Below are positions 1 through 8,737 of a stretch of 55,781 nucleotides of DNA, piece by piece. Origin of the DNA: Caulobacter sp. Root655. GTDB lineage: Bacteria; Pseudomonadota; Alphaproteobacteria; Caulobacterales; Caulobacteraceae. The notes beneath the pieces were generated by a model. It did no database searches. It was not told the origin of the DNA and saw only the letters and a program-made list of their open reading frames with translations. The translations under genes and the position numbers were made by a program. The stretch is taken from NCBI RefSeq assembly GCF_001427665.1, contig NZ_LMHC01000003.1:76652-132432 (forward strand), read 5' to 3'. Each line of letters opens with the position of its first letter. Positions within the stretch are counted from its first letter, which is position 1.

Positions 1-15
1 GGGAGAGGGTGTCTT

Positions 16-285
16 CTACGCGATCAGCTCCGGATCGTTCCGCTTCAGCCAGGCCGCCGCATAGCCGCACAGCGGCACGATCTTCATGCCCTCGGCGCGG
101 GCGGTCTCGGCGACCCTGGCCATCAGGCGGCCGGCCGCGCCCGTGCCGCGCAGGGCGGGGGCGGCCTCGACGTGGGGGATCACCAGGGTCTGGCCGCTGC
201 GCTGGTAGTCGGCGAAGGCGATCAGGCCGTCGACCTCCAGTTCGTAGCGGCTGTGGGCGGGGTTGTGGCTGAAGGCGTCGGTCAT
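16..285 (-). CDS. small GNAT-like N-acetyltransferase
   Basis: 89-residue protein of the short GNAT-like (COG2388) type. The acetyl-CoA-binding loop is visible as LRGTGAAGRL at about residues 45-54, followed by the helix MARVAETARAEG and the typical ending IVPLCGYAAAWLKRNDPE. The family is thought to transfer acetyl groups, but the substrates of these roughly 90-residue members are generally unknown. The length is normal for the family, so this is a complete gene. The ATG at 285 is chosen because the family domain starts directly after it; a much longer open frame upstream on this strand is only the shadow of the next gene. It diverges from the DUF3617 lipoprotein gene. Confidence 0.85.
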   Translation of the reverse strand: MTDAFSHNPAHSRYELEVDGLIAFADYQRSGQTLVIPHVEAAPALRGTGAAGRLMARVAETARAEGMKIVPLCGYAAAWLKRNDPELIA

Positions 286-366
286 GGTTCCGATATGGGC
301 TGGACGCGCCGCCGCGCCAAGGCTCACAACTGGCGATTGGGGGCTAACGCGCGAGGGAGGTGGGCG

Positions 367-954
367 ATGCGGGCTTTGAGTGGAATTCTGGCCGCGGGGG
401 TCCTGGCGGCCCTGGCCGGCTGCGGCGAGAAGCCGGCGACGAAGACCGAGGCCGGGGGCGCGGCCAAGCCGGCGGCGTCCGCCCCGTCGCCGCTGACCGC
501 GGCGGGCTGGCCCAAGCGCAAGCCGGGCCTGTGGACCCAGACCGTGGAGATCAAGGATCGGGACTTCAGCCCCAGCTTCCGGTTCTGTATCGACGCGGCG
601 ACCGACGCCAAGCTGGGGCTCGATTCCCAGGGCATGGACACCCGGTGCGCGAAGGGCCAGATGACCCGCACGGCCGACGGCGGCTGGACGGTGACCTCGG
701 CCTGCGACATGGGCCCGGCCGGCAAGGCTCAGAGCACGGTCCGCGTATCGGGCGATTTCAACAGCCGCTACCTGATGGAGATCGACAGCGTCACGACGGG
801 CGCGACCCAGGCGGCGATGAACGGCCAGCACAGGATGACGATAACCGCCGAGTGGTCCGGCGCCTGCCCGGCGGACTGGGCCGCCGGCGACGTCGAGATG
901 CCGGGCGGCCGAAGGATGAACCTGCTGACGAAGGCGGTTTCGGGGGGCGGGTAG
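367..954 (+). CDS. DUF3617-type lipoprotein
   Basis: 195-residue exported protein. It has a short signal peptide with a lipobox (LAALAGC), so the mature protein probably starts at the Cys and is lipid-anchored in the envelope. The body, starting near KRKPGLWTQTVEI, resembles the DUF3617 family, which has no known reaction. Paired Cys residues (FRFCID, DTRCAKG, TSACDMG, SGACPAD) fit disulfides in the periplasm. The start is the ATG at 367, which sits just after a GGGAGGT-like ribosome site and gives the signal peptide directly. It converges with the thiolase gene, and palindrome A1 lies between the two stops. Confidence 0.8.
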   Translation: MRALSGILAAGVLAALAGCGEKPATKTEAGGAAKPAASAPSPLTAAGWPKRKPGLWTQTVEIKDRDFSPSFRFCIDAATDAKLGLDSQGMDTRCAKGQMTRTADGGWTVTSACDMGPAGKAQSTVRVSGDFNSRYLMEIDSVTTGATQAAMNGQHRMTITAEWSGACPADWAAGDVEMPGGRRMNLLTKAVSGGG

Positions 955-983
955 GGGGCGACACCCTTTCAAGCTCCCCAATG

Positions 984-1096
984 GTTGTCATCCCGGAAGC
1001 CTCGCAGAGGCTGTCCGGGACCCAGGTGACTGGGCTAATGCGGTGCAGCCGCCCCTGGGTCCCGGACAAGCGCTACGCGCTTTCCGGGATGACAAC
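984..1096. repeat. intergenic palindrome, family A copy 1
   Basis: Long imperfect inverted repeat. The outer arms are GTTGTCATCCCGG and CCGGGATGACAAC, and the inner arms are CCGGGACCCAGG and CCTGGGTCCCGG. It fills the gap between the convergent DUF3617 and thiolase genes, so it could end transcription in both directions. Related copies lie at 41096-41206 and 52043-52148. Confidence 0.85.
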
Positions 1097-1119
1097 GGTG
1101 GGGGTGTTGGAAGCGAACC

Positions 1120-2310
1120 CTAAACCAGCTCCACCGCCATCGCCGTGGCCTCGCCGCCGCCAATGCACAGGGAGGCCAGGCCCTTCTTGCCGCCCCGGGC
1201 CTGCAGGGCCGAGATCAGGGTGCAGAGGATGCGCGCGCCCGAGGCGCCGATCGGGTGGCCCAGGGCGCAGGCCCCGCCGTTGACGTTGAGCTTGTCCGGA
1301 TCGATGCCCAGCTCCTGCTGGGCGATCATCGCGACCACGGCGAAGGCCTCGTTGACCTCGAACAGGTCGACGTCGGCGACGCTCCAACCGGCCTTGGCCA
1401 GGGCCTTCTTCATGGCCGGCACGGGAGCGGTGGTGAACAGACCCGGCTCGTGGGCGTGGGCGGCGTGGCTGACCACGCGGGCGACGATCGGCAGGCCCAG
1501 GCGCCTGGCGACGCTCTCGCGGGTCATGACCAGGGCGGCGGCCCCGTCGCTGATCGAGCTGGAATTGGCCGCCGTGATGCCGCCGTCGCGGCTGAAGGCC
1601 GGGCGCAGGGTGGGGATCTTGGCGGCGTCGGCCTTCAGCGGCTGCTCGTCCTGACTGATCGTCTCGACGCCCTTGCGGGTGGTGATGGTCACCGGGGTGA
1701 TCTCGGCGGCGAAGGCCCCCGACGTCACCGCCTTCTGGGCCTTGGCCAGGCCGGCGATGGCGTAGGCGTCCATGGCGTCGCGGCCGAACTGGTAGGTGGC
1801 GGCGCTGTCTTCGGCGAAGGCCCCCATCAGCTTGCCGGGGGTGTAGGCGTCCTCCAGCCCGTCCAGGTACATGGAGTCCCACATCTGGTCGTGGCCGATG
1901 CGCGCGCCCGAGCGGTGCTTGGTCAGCAGGTAGGGGGCGTTGGTCATGCTCTCCATGCCGCCGGCCACGATGACGTCGGCGCTACCGGCCGCCAGGGCGT
2001 CATGGGCCATGATCGCCGCCTGCATGCCGCTGCCGCACATCTTGTTGACCGTGGTGGCCTCGACCGACAGCGGCAGGCCGGCGCCGACCGCCGCCTGGCG
2101 GGCCGGGGCCTGGCCCAGGCCGGCGGGCAGGACGCAGCCCATGAAGATCTGCTCGACCAGTTCGCCCGAGACCCCGGCCCGCTCGATCGCCGCCCTCACC
2201 GCCGTCGCGCCCAGTTCGGTCGCCTTGGCTCCGGCCAGCGCGCCCTGGAAACCGCCCATCGGCGTGCGGGCGAACGAGACGATGACGACAGGATCAGCGG
2301 GGGTGGACAT
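1120..2310 (-). CDS. acetyl-CoA C-acetyltransferase (thiolase)
   Basis: 396-residue thiolase that would condense or cleave acyl-CoAs (2 acetyl-CoA to acetoacetyl-CoA in the PhaA/AtoB group). The nucleophile is Cys92 in NKMCGSGMQAA. His352 lies in GGACALGHPIGASG and the second active Cys382 in SLCIGGGEA. The GGMESMTNAPYLL segment and the length are typical of biosynthetic or degradative acetyl-CoA acetyltransferases. The start is the ATG at 2310, preceded by GGAG at a good distance; the open frame continues upstream without a family match. It diverges from an HxlR-type regulator that may control it. Which pathway it serves (butanoate or fatty-acid breakdown, or polyhydroxybutyrate) cannot be decided here. 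Confidence 0.93.
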   Translation of the reverse strand: MSTPADPVVIVSFARTPMGGFQGALAGAKATELGATAVRAAIERAGVSGELVEQIFMGCVLPAGLGQAPARQAAVGAGLPLSVEATTVNKMCGSGMQAAIMAHDALAAGSADVIVAGGMESMTNAPYLLTKHRSGARIGHDQMWDSMYLDGLEDAYTPGKLMGAFAEDSAATYQFGRDAMDAYAIAGLAKAQKAVTSGAFAAEITPVTITTRKGVETISQDEQPLKADAAKIPTLRPAFSRDGGITAANSSSISDGAAALVMTRESVARRLGLPIVARVVSHAAHAHEPGLFTTAPVPAMKKALAKAGWSVADVDLFEVNEAFAVVAMIAQQELGIDPDKLNVNGGACALGHPIGASGARILCTLISALQARGGKKGLASLCIGGGEATAMAVELV

Positions 2311-2465
2311 GGATAGGCTCCAACCTGGGAAATTCGTGGCGGAATAAACCCCCTCCGGCGCGTCGGGCGCAAGGGCGCCGCGCAAAAAGCGCTGGCGGTG
2401 GGACGCGGATTTCCCGACCGCCAGCCACAGAAATTGGCGAGTAGCCAATTTCTGCTTCAAAAGTT

Positions 2466-2515
2466 GGAGCGCGATAACCGCCGAAACCGGCTTCCACTTT
2501 CGGCTATCGCGCTCC
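2466..2515. repeat. imperfect palindrome between divergent genes
   Basis: The arms GGAGCGCGATA and TATCGCGCTCC are perfect over 11 bp. Inside them is a second pair built on CCGAAA and TTTCGG. This form is like palindromes scattered through alphaproteobacterial genomes. It lies in the thiolase/HxlR intergenic region, together with a smaller repeat ATTGGC-GAGTA-GCCAAT near 2432-2448, and could also serve as a regulator site. Confidence 0.6.
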
Positions 2516-2615
2516 CAGTGCGCAACCGAGAGAGTCAATTGCTTTAGGAAACTTACGCCGTTCGTCTGCAAAAGCAACCCTTGCATTCCCTCGCGGAAGG
2601 CTTCACCTTCCGCCC

Positions 2616-3119
2616 ATGGGACGCACCGCCGACTACACCAATGAACGCTGCGCCATCGCCGCCACCCTCGAGGTGGTCGGGGATCCCTGGACCCTGCTGA
2701 TCCTGCGCGACGCCTTCCAGGGCGTGAAGCGGTTCGAGCAGTGGCAGGAACGCCTGGGCGTGGCCCGCAACGTCCTGGCCGCGCGGCTGAAAAGCCTGGT
2801 CGGCCACGGCGTGCTGGAGCCGAAGCGCTATTCCGAGCGGCCGCCGCGCCGGGAATATGTGCTGACCGCCAAGGGCCGGGCGCTGTCGCCGGTGCTGCTG
2901 ACCATGGCCGAATGGGGCGACCAGCACGTCTACGGCCTGGGCAAGGGGCCTGTGCACTTCGTCCACAAGACCTGCGGCTGCGACTTTCACCCCAAGCTGG
3001 CCTGCGAGGCCTGCGGCGAGATCGTCGACGGCCGCGACCTGACCCGGGTGGTCCATGACCAGCCGTCCCTGACGGTCGGCGAGGCGCTGGAAGCCTCGAT
3101 CGCCATCGCCGCCGAGTGA
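2616..3119 (+). CDS. HxlR-family regulator with C-terminal Cys-rich zinc-ribbon-like tail
   Basis: 167 residues. Residues 1-110 are a winged helix of the HxlR/MarR type: CAIAATLEVVGDPWTLLILRD is the family opening, followed by RFEQWQERLGVARNVLAARLKSL and the wing RREYVLTAKGRAL. HxlR proteins bind DNA as dimers and often respond to small molecules or thiol stress; Cys12 is at the usual position of the conserved Cys. Residues 117-133 carry Cys120, Cys122, Cys130 and Cys133 (C-x-C-x7-C-x2-C), which looks like a zinc ribbon. It is divergent from the thiolase. A GTG start of the next small gene overlaps its stop codon (GTGA), so the two are probably translated together. Confidence 0.88.
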   Translation: MGRTADYTNERCAIAATLEVVGDPWTLLILRDAFQGVKRFEQWQERLGVARNVLAARLKSLVGHGVLEPKRYSERPPRREYVLTAKGRALSPVLLTMAEWGDQHVYGLGKGPVHFVHKTCGCDFHPKLACEACGEIVDGRDLTRVVHDQPSLTVGEALEASIAIAAE

Positions 3120-3328
3120 GCTACCGTTTCCATGTCCATCGCGCCCTGCCGGCCTTCCGGCTGGTGACGGCGGACGGGGCGGGGTTTCCGAGCGGCGCGG
3201 CGGAGGCCGACTGGCGCTTCACCCGGACCCGCGAGCGGGTCGACACCAATCCCGACGTGGCGCGGCTGGTCGACGAGGCCGGCTACTGCCTGTTCAAGAT
3301 CGGCATGAGCTTCGACGAGATCGGCTGA
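3116..3328 (+). CDS. small conserved-looking hypothetical protein, coupled to the HxlR gene
   Basis: 70-residue protein starting at a GTG that overlaps the HxlR stop codon. It has no signal peptide or membrane segment. The composition is that of a normal soluble protein (FHVHRALPAFRLVTADG, WRFTRTRERVDTNPDVARLVDEAGYCLFKIGMSFDEIG), and the GC-rich third positions agree with coding. I do not recognise the family. Overlap with the upstream gene suggests a linked function, such as a partner or modulator of the regulator or its regulon. Confidence 0.6.
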   Translation: MSYRFHVHRALPAFRLVTADGAGFPSGAAEADWRFTRTRERVDTNPDVARLVDEAGYCLFKIGMSFDEIG

Positions 3329-3424
3329 GGGACGGCCGTGAACCTTCCGCTGGCTCGGCTTGGGTCCCGACTTTCGTCGGGATGAGCGGAGAGGGTGGAT
3401 GCTTCGATGAGAAGCAAACACGCT

Positions 3425-3559
3425 TTAGCCCAGGACGAGCGCCAGGCCGCTGATCAGGGTCGCCCACAGCGCGAGGCTGGCGAGCACGACGCTCAGCTTG
3501 CTCCGCGAAAGGTGGCGTTCGTTTTGCCGTGACGCGTGGATGTAGGCGATGTTTTGCAT
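3425..3559 (-). CDS. possible small membrane protein (44 residues)
   Basis: Short open frame with ATG at 3559 and TAA at 3425-3427. It would encode a basic, polar N-terminus (MQNIAYIHASRQNERHLSRSK) followed by one hydrophobic stretch of about 20 residues ending at the C-terminus. This is the form of a single-pass small membrane protein. There is no strong ribosome site (GAGCTGAAG lies about 4 bases upstream). The only other explanation for this gap is an inverted repeat at 3366-3389. It is a candidate, not a certain gene. Confidence 0.4.
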   Translation of the reverse strand: MQNIAYIHASRQNERHLSRSKLSVVLASLALWATLISGLALVLG

Positions 3560-3574
3560 GGTCTTCAGCTCGAA

Positions 3575-3800
3575 TTGACAGATGTGCCAAAATTACTCAG
3601 GGTGGCGTACAGTCGTATACGCACTCCATGCCACAAAAGTTTCGTATGTCACTCGCCTTGTCAGCGAAAAATCGCGATTCAATGAGATTAATTTCGATTT
3701 TTGACGGGCGCGTCAGTATATTTTGACGCATTTGTCAAATATAGACTTATTCAGGCAGGTCTTGCCGATTTATTGAGCTGGAAAATGGCAAGGCGGCTCA
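3575..3800. other. AT-rich intergenic stretch without a recognised gene
   Basis: About 225 bases with much lower GC than the rest of the window, including ATTAATTTCGATTTTTGACG and ATATTTTGACGCATTTGTC. It holds a CGTATACG palindrome and one GATTC (GANTC methylation) site at 3676-3680; another GATTC lies just outside at 3854-3858. No convincing coding frame is present. It could be a promoter or protein-binding region, or a remnant of acquired DNA. Confidence 0.5.
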
Positions 3801-3917
3801 CGCTCACCCCGCGAACCAAGGTCGCGACCAAGGGCGCGGACTAGGTCGACAGGGATTCGCGGCGTGGCTCACGCCCATCTGCTTGGAGCCTGTTTGCTTC
3901 ATCACAGAGGGCAAAAG

Positions 3918-3950
3918 AAAAGGGCCGGCTCCTTTCGGAGCCGGCCCTTT
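3918..3950 (-). terminator. intrinsic terminator of the TonB-receptor gene
   Basis: Perfect 14-bp stem (AGGGCCGGCTCC against GGAGCCGGCCCT, extended by A-T pairs) with a TTTC loop. It is followed on the minus strand by a T-rich tract (CTTTTCTTTTG). It lies about 20 bases past the receptor stop codon. Confidence 0.9.
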
Positions 3951-3972
3951 CCGTAGGTTCGCTCGGTTCAAA

Positions 3973-6900
3973 CTAGAACTTGAAGCGGATGCCCGCCTTG
4001 AACGTCCGGCCGACCAGGCCGGCATAGTGGAAGGTGGTCAGGTAGTTCGGCGCGCTGGCATAGGCGCCCGGCGCGACCGGGGCGTTGGCGTTGAACACGT
4101 TGCCGACGTTGACATAGGCCGTGACCTCGTCCGTCACGTCCATCGAGCCGTTCAGGTCGACATTGACGAACTTCTTGATGTAGCAGAACCGGTCGCCGAT
4201 CACCTTGTCGCCGGTCGCATATTGGTTGAACGCGACACAGTCGGTGTTCGCCCGTTGGTCGGCGGCGACCGACTTGATCTTTCCGACATAGTAGGCGGTG
4301 GCCGACAGGCTATAGCGGCCGAATTCGACCGTATTCTGCCAGTTGCCCTTCCAGTCCGGCGTGCCGTTGCCCGACGACAGCTGGTACGGGCCCAGCGTGC
4401 CGGCGTACTTCTGCACGCCGCTGGCGGTGTGCAGGTCGTACTGCAGCACGTGGGTGACTTCGATGCGGCTGGTGAACTTGCCGTCGAAGGGCAGGTTGGC
4501 GCGGGCCGTCGCCGAGAAGTCGATGCCCGAGGTCTTGGAGTAGTCGGCGTTCACGAACGGCGCGTTGATGATCAGCACGCGGGGCAGGGCGGTCGGGAAC
4601 AGCGGGTCGATGGCGTCGGTCAGGTTGCACGAATAGCCCGGGCCGATGGCGGCGACGGCCGCGCAAGCGGACGTCACGTCGGCGCCGGTGTAGTAGGCGT
4701 TGCGCGCGTCGCCGAGGCGAGGACCGGCCACGATCAGGTCCGACTTCTTCACGTTGTAGTAGTCAACGGTCATGCTGAGCCACGGGGTCGGCTCGGCGAT
4801 CACGCCCAGGGTGAAGCTGCGCGACTTCTCGGGCTTCAGGTCCGGGTTGCCGACATAGCCGCCGCCCAGCGAGTAGGCTTGGGCGTACGGGTTGGTGTTT
4901 CTGGTCGGCGCGCCCGTAAGGCCGCCGTGCGCCAGCTGGAACGAAGGCGGCGGGGTGAAGGTCGAGAAGCCGGCGTACTGGCTGCGCGCGCCCGATTCCG
5001 CGAAGGTCGGGGCCCGGAAGCCCTTCGAGAAGGTGCCGCGGAAGGCCAGTTGGCGGAGCGGCGTGTATTTCGCGCCGATCTTCGGCGAGAAGTGGCTGAA
5101 GCCTTCCGAATAGTGGTCGTAGCGGCCCGAGGCGTTGATCTCGAGGTTTTCCAGGACCGGGGCGAGCAGTTCGAAATAGCCGGCCGAGACCGTGTGCTCG
5201 CCGAACGCCGACGAGGTGGTCAGCGAGTAGGTGTCCAGCTTGGCGTTCTGGTTGTTGTTGACCAGCTTTTCCTTACGGACCTGACCGCCGACGGCCAGCT
5301 GCATGTCGCCGCCCGGCAGGGCCCACAGCGTCTTGGTGATCGACGCGTCGAGCGACAGCATCGTCGAATGCGACGGCGTGGTCACGGTCGGCGAGATGGA
5401 GTTGCGGACGGCGGCGGTGTTGTTGCCCGGGTTCACGAAGTCGTAGCTGCCGGTGTTGATCGCCTTCAGCAGGTTGGCGATGTTCAGGAAGCCGTATTGC
5501 TCGATCTTCAGCTCGTCCTTGGCGCCGACGGCTTCGACGCGCCAGTTCCAGTCGCCGCCGAAGTCGCCCTTCAGGCCGGCGGTGCCGCGGAACACTTCGT
5601 TGGTGCGATCGCTGCCGGCCGGCAGGTCGCCGAACAGGTAGTAGATACGGGCGGCGTTGTTGGCCGGATCGAGGCCGCCGGCGGCGGTGGCGTAGGGGTT
5701 GTTCGGGTTCAGGCGACGATCGGTGGCGGTGTTGCAGTTGGCGCCCGCCGAGCAGATCCAGACCGGCAGCACGATGCCCGGATTGGTCGAGGCCAGGGCC
5801 GGCGAACCGCCGAACGGCTGGGTGTTGCGCAGGGCGCGGGGCTGGTTCTTGATGCTGACGAAGTCACGCGAATAGCTGCCGGTGACGTAGCCCTCGACAT
5901 TTTCGGCGAACTTGAAGCTCAGGCGACCATTGACCGCGTAACGCTCCTGCTTCGGCGCGATCTGGTTGTAGAGATCGACCAGGTCGTACTTGCAGCCGGT
6001 GCCGCGGGCGCCGCCCGTGGTGACGGTGTAGGTGCCGTTCAGGCAGGTGCCCAGGCCCAGGGCGGTGTAGTCGCTGTAGGCCGTGGAGCCGGTGCCGATG
6101 GTGAACGGCGACAGGCCGCCCGACAGCGGGTTGTTCAGGTCGCTCTGGGTGGTGCGCACGACGACTGCCGTGGGGGTCGCGGTGGTCAGGCTGCTGTCGG
6201 CGGTGTTGTTGTCCAGGCCGCCGATCGGGCGCAGGTCCTGGGTGTTGTAGGGGAAGCCGCGGCTGTGGTTGGTGACGCGGCCGTCCTTCTGGTATTCGCC
6301 GTTGACGTAGAGGTTCCAGCCCTTTTCGGCGTAGTCGCCGATGCCGAACGTCAGGTCGCCGCGGGTGTGGCGCGCGTCGCGTTCCTGGCTTTGGCCGAAC
6401 TCGGCGCTGCCGGCGATGCCGGTGAACTGCTTCTTCAGGATCAGGTTGACGACGCCGCCGATGGCGTCGGCGCCGTAGGTCGACGAGGCGCCGTCCTTCA
6501 GCACTTCGACGCGGTCGATCAGGCTGAAGGGAATGCTGTTGAGGTCGACATAGGCGTTGTGGCCGTCGTCGTTGATCGGGAAGTTGGCCGAGCGGAGGCC
6601 GTCGACCAGGACCAGGGTCGAGGAGACGCCGAGGCCGCGCAGCGAGACGGCCGAGCCGCCGGCGCTGAAGCCGCTCTGGAAGCCGGTGCCGATCGAACCG
6701 GCGCCGTCGGCCGAGATCGAACGGATCGCGTCCGTGGCCGTGGTGATGCCGGCGCGCTGCAGGGTTTCCGAGGTCAGCACGGTGACGGGCGAAGGCGTTT
6801 CGGTGTCGGTACGGCGGAACAGCGAACCGGTGACGACGATTTCTTCGACCGCGGTCTCGTCCGGCGCGGCGGCCGGAGCGGCGGTCTGAGCCATGGCCTG

Positions 6901-6981
6901 GCTGGCGCCAAACAGGGCCACGGCCGCACCGCAGATCATCGTGGAGGCCAACAGGCGCTCCCGCACAGTGATAGTCTTCAA
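3973..6981 (-). CDS. TonB-dependent outer-membrane receptor
   Basis: About 1,000-residue outer-membrane beta barrel that would import a bulky substrate using TonB energy. It has a signal peptide (LLASTMICGAAVALFGASQAMA), a TonB-box-like segment (VEEIVVTGSLF) and a plug domain (SPVTVLTSETLQRAG to RVEVLKDGASSTYGADAIGGVVNLILKK). A long barrel with several NP- and NN-rich loops follows and ends in the aromatic GIRFKF. The start is uncertain. A TTG at 6981 (MKTITVRERLL) has GGGGG nine bases upstream. A TTG at 6987 and an ATG at 7026 are also in frame; the ATG has no good ribosome site and would make a long N-terminus. The substrate is unknown; polysaccharide hydrolases elsewhere in the window make sugars possible, but no adjacent gene supports this. 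A terminator follows. Confidence 0.93.
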   Translation of the reverse strand: MKTITVRERLLASTMICGAAVALFGASQAMAQTAAPAAAPDETAVEEIVVTGSLFRRTDTETPSPVTVLTSETLQRAGITTATDAIRSISADGAGSIGTGFQSGFSAGGSAVSLRGLGVSSTLVLVDGLRSANFPINDDGHNAYVDLNSIPFSLIDRVEVLKDGASSTYGADAIGGVVNLILKKQFTGIAGSAEFGQSQERDARHTRGDLTFGIGDYAEKGWNLYVNGEYQKDGRVTNHSRGFPYNTQDLRPIGGLDNNTADSSLTTATPTAVVVRTTQSDLNNPLSGGLSPFTIGTGSTAYSDYTALGLGTCLNGTYTVTTGGARGTGCKYDLVDLYNQIAPKQERYAVNGRLSFKFAENVEGYVTGSYSRDFVSIKNQPRALRNTQPFGGSPALASTNPGIVLPVWICSAGANCNTATDRRLNPNNPYATAAGGLDPANNAARIYYLFGDLPAGSDRTNEVFRGTAGLKGDFGGDWNWRVEAVGAKDELKIEQYGFLNIANLLKAINTGSYDFVNPGNNTAAVRNSISPTVTTPSHSTMLSLDASITKTLWALPGGDMQLAVGGQVRKEKLVNNNQNAKLDTYSLTTSSAFGEHTVSAGYFELLAPVLENLEINASGRYDHYSEGFSHFSPKIGAKYTPLRQLAFRGTFSKGFRAPTFAESGARSQYAGFSTFTPPPSFQLAHGGLTGAPTRNTNPYAQAYSLGGGYVGNPDLKPEKSRSFTLGVIAEPTPWLSMTVDYYNVKKSDLIVAGPRLGDARNAYYTGADVTSACAAVAAIGPGYSCNLTDAIDPLFPTALPRVLIINAPFVNADYSKTSGIDFSATARANLPFDGKFTSRIEVTHVLQYDLHTASGVQKYAGTLGPYQLSSGNGTPDWKGNWQNTVEFGRYSLSATAYYVGKIKSVAADQRANTDCVAFNQYATGDKVIGDRFCYIKKFVNVDLNGSMDVTDEVTAYVNVGNVFNANAPVAPGAYASAPNYLTTFHYAGLVGRTFKAGIRFKF

Positions 6982-7026
6982 GGTCAAAATCCCCCAGTAG
7001 TCCCGGTGAGCCACACGGGACGACAT

Positions 7027-7307
7027 CCATGGTCTCGGACGCTCAGATCTTTGAGCCCGATTGCCGCGGAGCTAGGGGAACAATCGACCTGCGGTCAATG
7101 AACATTGCGACATTGCAACTAAACGGCGCCAACATGTCGCATAACGGCCACATATTGTGGAGAAGACCCCTTGATCATTACAAAAGAGCAATAATCGACC
7201 GCTGGCTTATTGATCATCGATGACTTTGAAGGGGTTTTTACAATCCCACGTTAAGCGCAACCTTCCGTAGGGGCGTTTTGGTTGTGAGGTGAGGCGCTTC
7301 GGGGCGC
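7027..7307. other. upstream region of the TonB receptor
   Basis: About 280 bases without a gene. The half next to the receptor is AT-richer (for example 7110-7235) and must hold the receptor promoter on the minus strand. I see TGATCAtt/atTGATCA-like repeats (TTGATCATTACAA at 7171-7183 and TTATTGATCATCG at 7207-7219), which might be regulator sites, but no clear consensus promoter. Confidence 0.4.
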
Positions 7308-7479
7308 CTAGAGCGCGTTTGCCTCACATTGAATCGCGTCCCTCTTTCCCCGTTTCCCCGGCGAAGGCCGGGGCCCAGGTGAAACCCACGAGCCGCTCTG
7401 GATGAATCTGGGTCCCGGCCTTCGCCGGGAAAACGGAAGTGGGAGCGGGACGCGTCCACCCAAGGCAAACGCGCTCTAG
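7308..7479. repeat. composite intergenic palindrome, family B copy 1
   Basis: The outer arms CTAGAGCGCGTTTGCCT (7308-7324) and AGGCAAACGCGCTCTAG (7463-7479) are perfect. The core at 7350-7436 pairs CCGTTTCCCCGGCGAAGG with CCTTCGCCGGGAAAACGG. The same 87-bp core occurs inverted at 34574-34660. The right outer arm contains the mnmA stop codon. Confidence 0.85.
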
Positions 7480-8690
7480 ACGACCGCCCGCTGAGTCGCG
7501 ACGATGAAGCCGCCGCCCAGCACGCGCTCGGGGTCGGCCGGGTCGTAGAGCACGCAGGCCTGGCCGGGCGCGACGCCCTCTTCCAGGATGTCGAACATCA
7601 GGTGCGGTTCGTCTCCCAAGGGACCTGGGACCAGGGCCAGGCGGCCCGGGACGGGTTCGCGGGTCGAGCGCACGCGGGCCAGCACCGGCGCGCCGCCGGC
7701 GGCGGCGGCTTCCAGGCTGTCCTCGCCGCCCAGCCAGTTGCCCTCTTTCAAGGACAGGCCCTGGGTCAGCAGGGCCTCGCGCGGGCCGACGATCACCTGG
7801 CGCTTGTCGGCGTCGATGCGGACCACGAACAAGGGGTCGCCGACCGCGATGTTCAGGCCCCGGCGCTGGCCGATGGTGTAGCGGGTGACGCCCTCGTGGC
7901 GGCCCAGTACCCGGCCGTCCATGTGCACCAGGTCGCCGGGCACGGCGCCCTGCGGCCGGATCCTGTCGATCACCGTGGTGTACTTGCCCTCGGGCACGAA
8001 GCAGATGTCCTGGCTGTCGGGCTTGTCGGCGATCGACAGGCCAAGCTCGGCCGCCACCCGGCGCACCTCGCTCTTTGGCAGGCCGCCCAGGGGGAAGCGC
8101 AGGAAGTCCAACTGCTCGGGCGTGGTGGCGAACAGGAAGTAGCTCTGGTCCTTGGACGGGTCGGCGGCTCTGCGCAGTTGGGGGCGATTGGCCCCCGCAG
8201 CGAAGCTGCGCTGCACGTAGTGGCCGGTGGCCATGGCCTCGGCGCCCAGGTCGCGGGCTACGTCCAGCAGGTCGCGGAACTTGACGGTCTGGTTGCAGCG
8301 CACGCAGGGGATCGGCGTCTCGCCGCGCAGATAGGCGTCGGCGAACTCCTCGATCACCTGCTCCTTGAAGCGGCTTTCGTAGTCGAGGACGTAGTGCGGA
8401 ATGCCGATCCGCTCGGCCGCCATGCGGGCGTCCATGATGTCCTGGCCGGCGCAGCAGGCGCCCTTGCGCGAGATCGCCGCGCCGTGGTCGTAGAGCTGCA
8501 GGGTGACGCCCACCACGTCGTAGCCGGCCTTGTGCAGCAGGGCGGCGGTGACGGTGGAGTCGACCCCGCCCGACATCGCCGCGACGATCCGCGTGCCGAC
8601 CGGCAGGCCGACGGCCTCGCGCGCGGCGAGCACCGCGCGGTCCGTGAGGGCGTGATCGAGGAGGGAGATGTCGGCGTCCATCGCGGCCAT
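7476..8690 (-). CDS. mnmA: tRNA-specific 2-thiouridylase MnmA
   Basis: 404-residue enzyme that puts sulfur on U34 of tRNA-Lys, -Glu and -Gln, using ATP and a persulfide relay. The PP-loop ATP site is SGGVDST at residues 40-46. The catalytic Cys pair is Cys129 (TPIPCVRCN) and Cys230 ([10 protein letters not shown]). KDQSYFLF and YTIGQRRGL are family hallmarks, and the C-terminal beta-barrel domain is complete. The start may be the ATG at 8690 or the ATG at 8681, three codons on; neither has a strong ribosome site. The stop codon sits inside the arm of palindrome B1, so the last residues are set by the repeat. It is a stand-alone gene with palindromes on both sides. Confidence 0.96.
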   Translation of the reverse strand: MAAMDADISLLDHALTDRAVLAAREAVGLPVGTRIVAAMSGGVDSTVTAALLHKAGYDVVGVTLQLYDHGAAISRKGACCAGQDIMDARMAAERIGIPHYVLDYESRFKEQVIEEFADAYLRGETPIPCVRCNQTVKFRDLLDVARDLGAEAMATGHYVQRSFAAGANRPQLRRAADPSKDQSYFLFATTPEQLDFLRFPLGGLPKSEVRRVAAELGLSIADKPDSQDICFVPEGKYTTVIDRIRPQGAVPGDLVHMDGRVLGRHEGVTRYTIGQRRGLNIAVGDPLFVVRIDADKRQVIVGPREALLTQGLSLKEGNWLGGEDSLEAAAAGGAPVLARVRSTREPVPGRLALVPGPLGDEPHLMFDILEEGVAPGQACVLYDPADPERVLGGGFIVATQRAVV

Positions 8691-8737
8691 ATAGCGACTT
8701 ATCGGCGGTTTTGCGAGGTTGGGGCCATATGCGCTTT

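Noticed and set aside
3529..3726. A 65-codon plus-strand frame across the AT-rich island
   Set aside because: No ribosome site, unusual composition, and it overlaps the better small membrane-protein candidate.
3883..7101. A 1,072-codon open frame opposite the TonB receptor
   Set aside because: Low-complexity Arg/Gly/Val/Ala product and exact antisense to a clear receptor gene.
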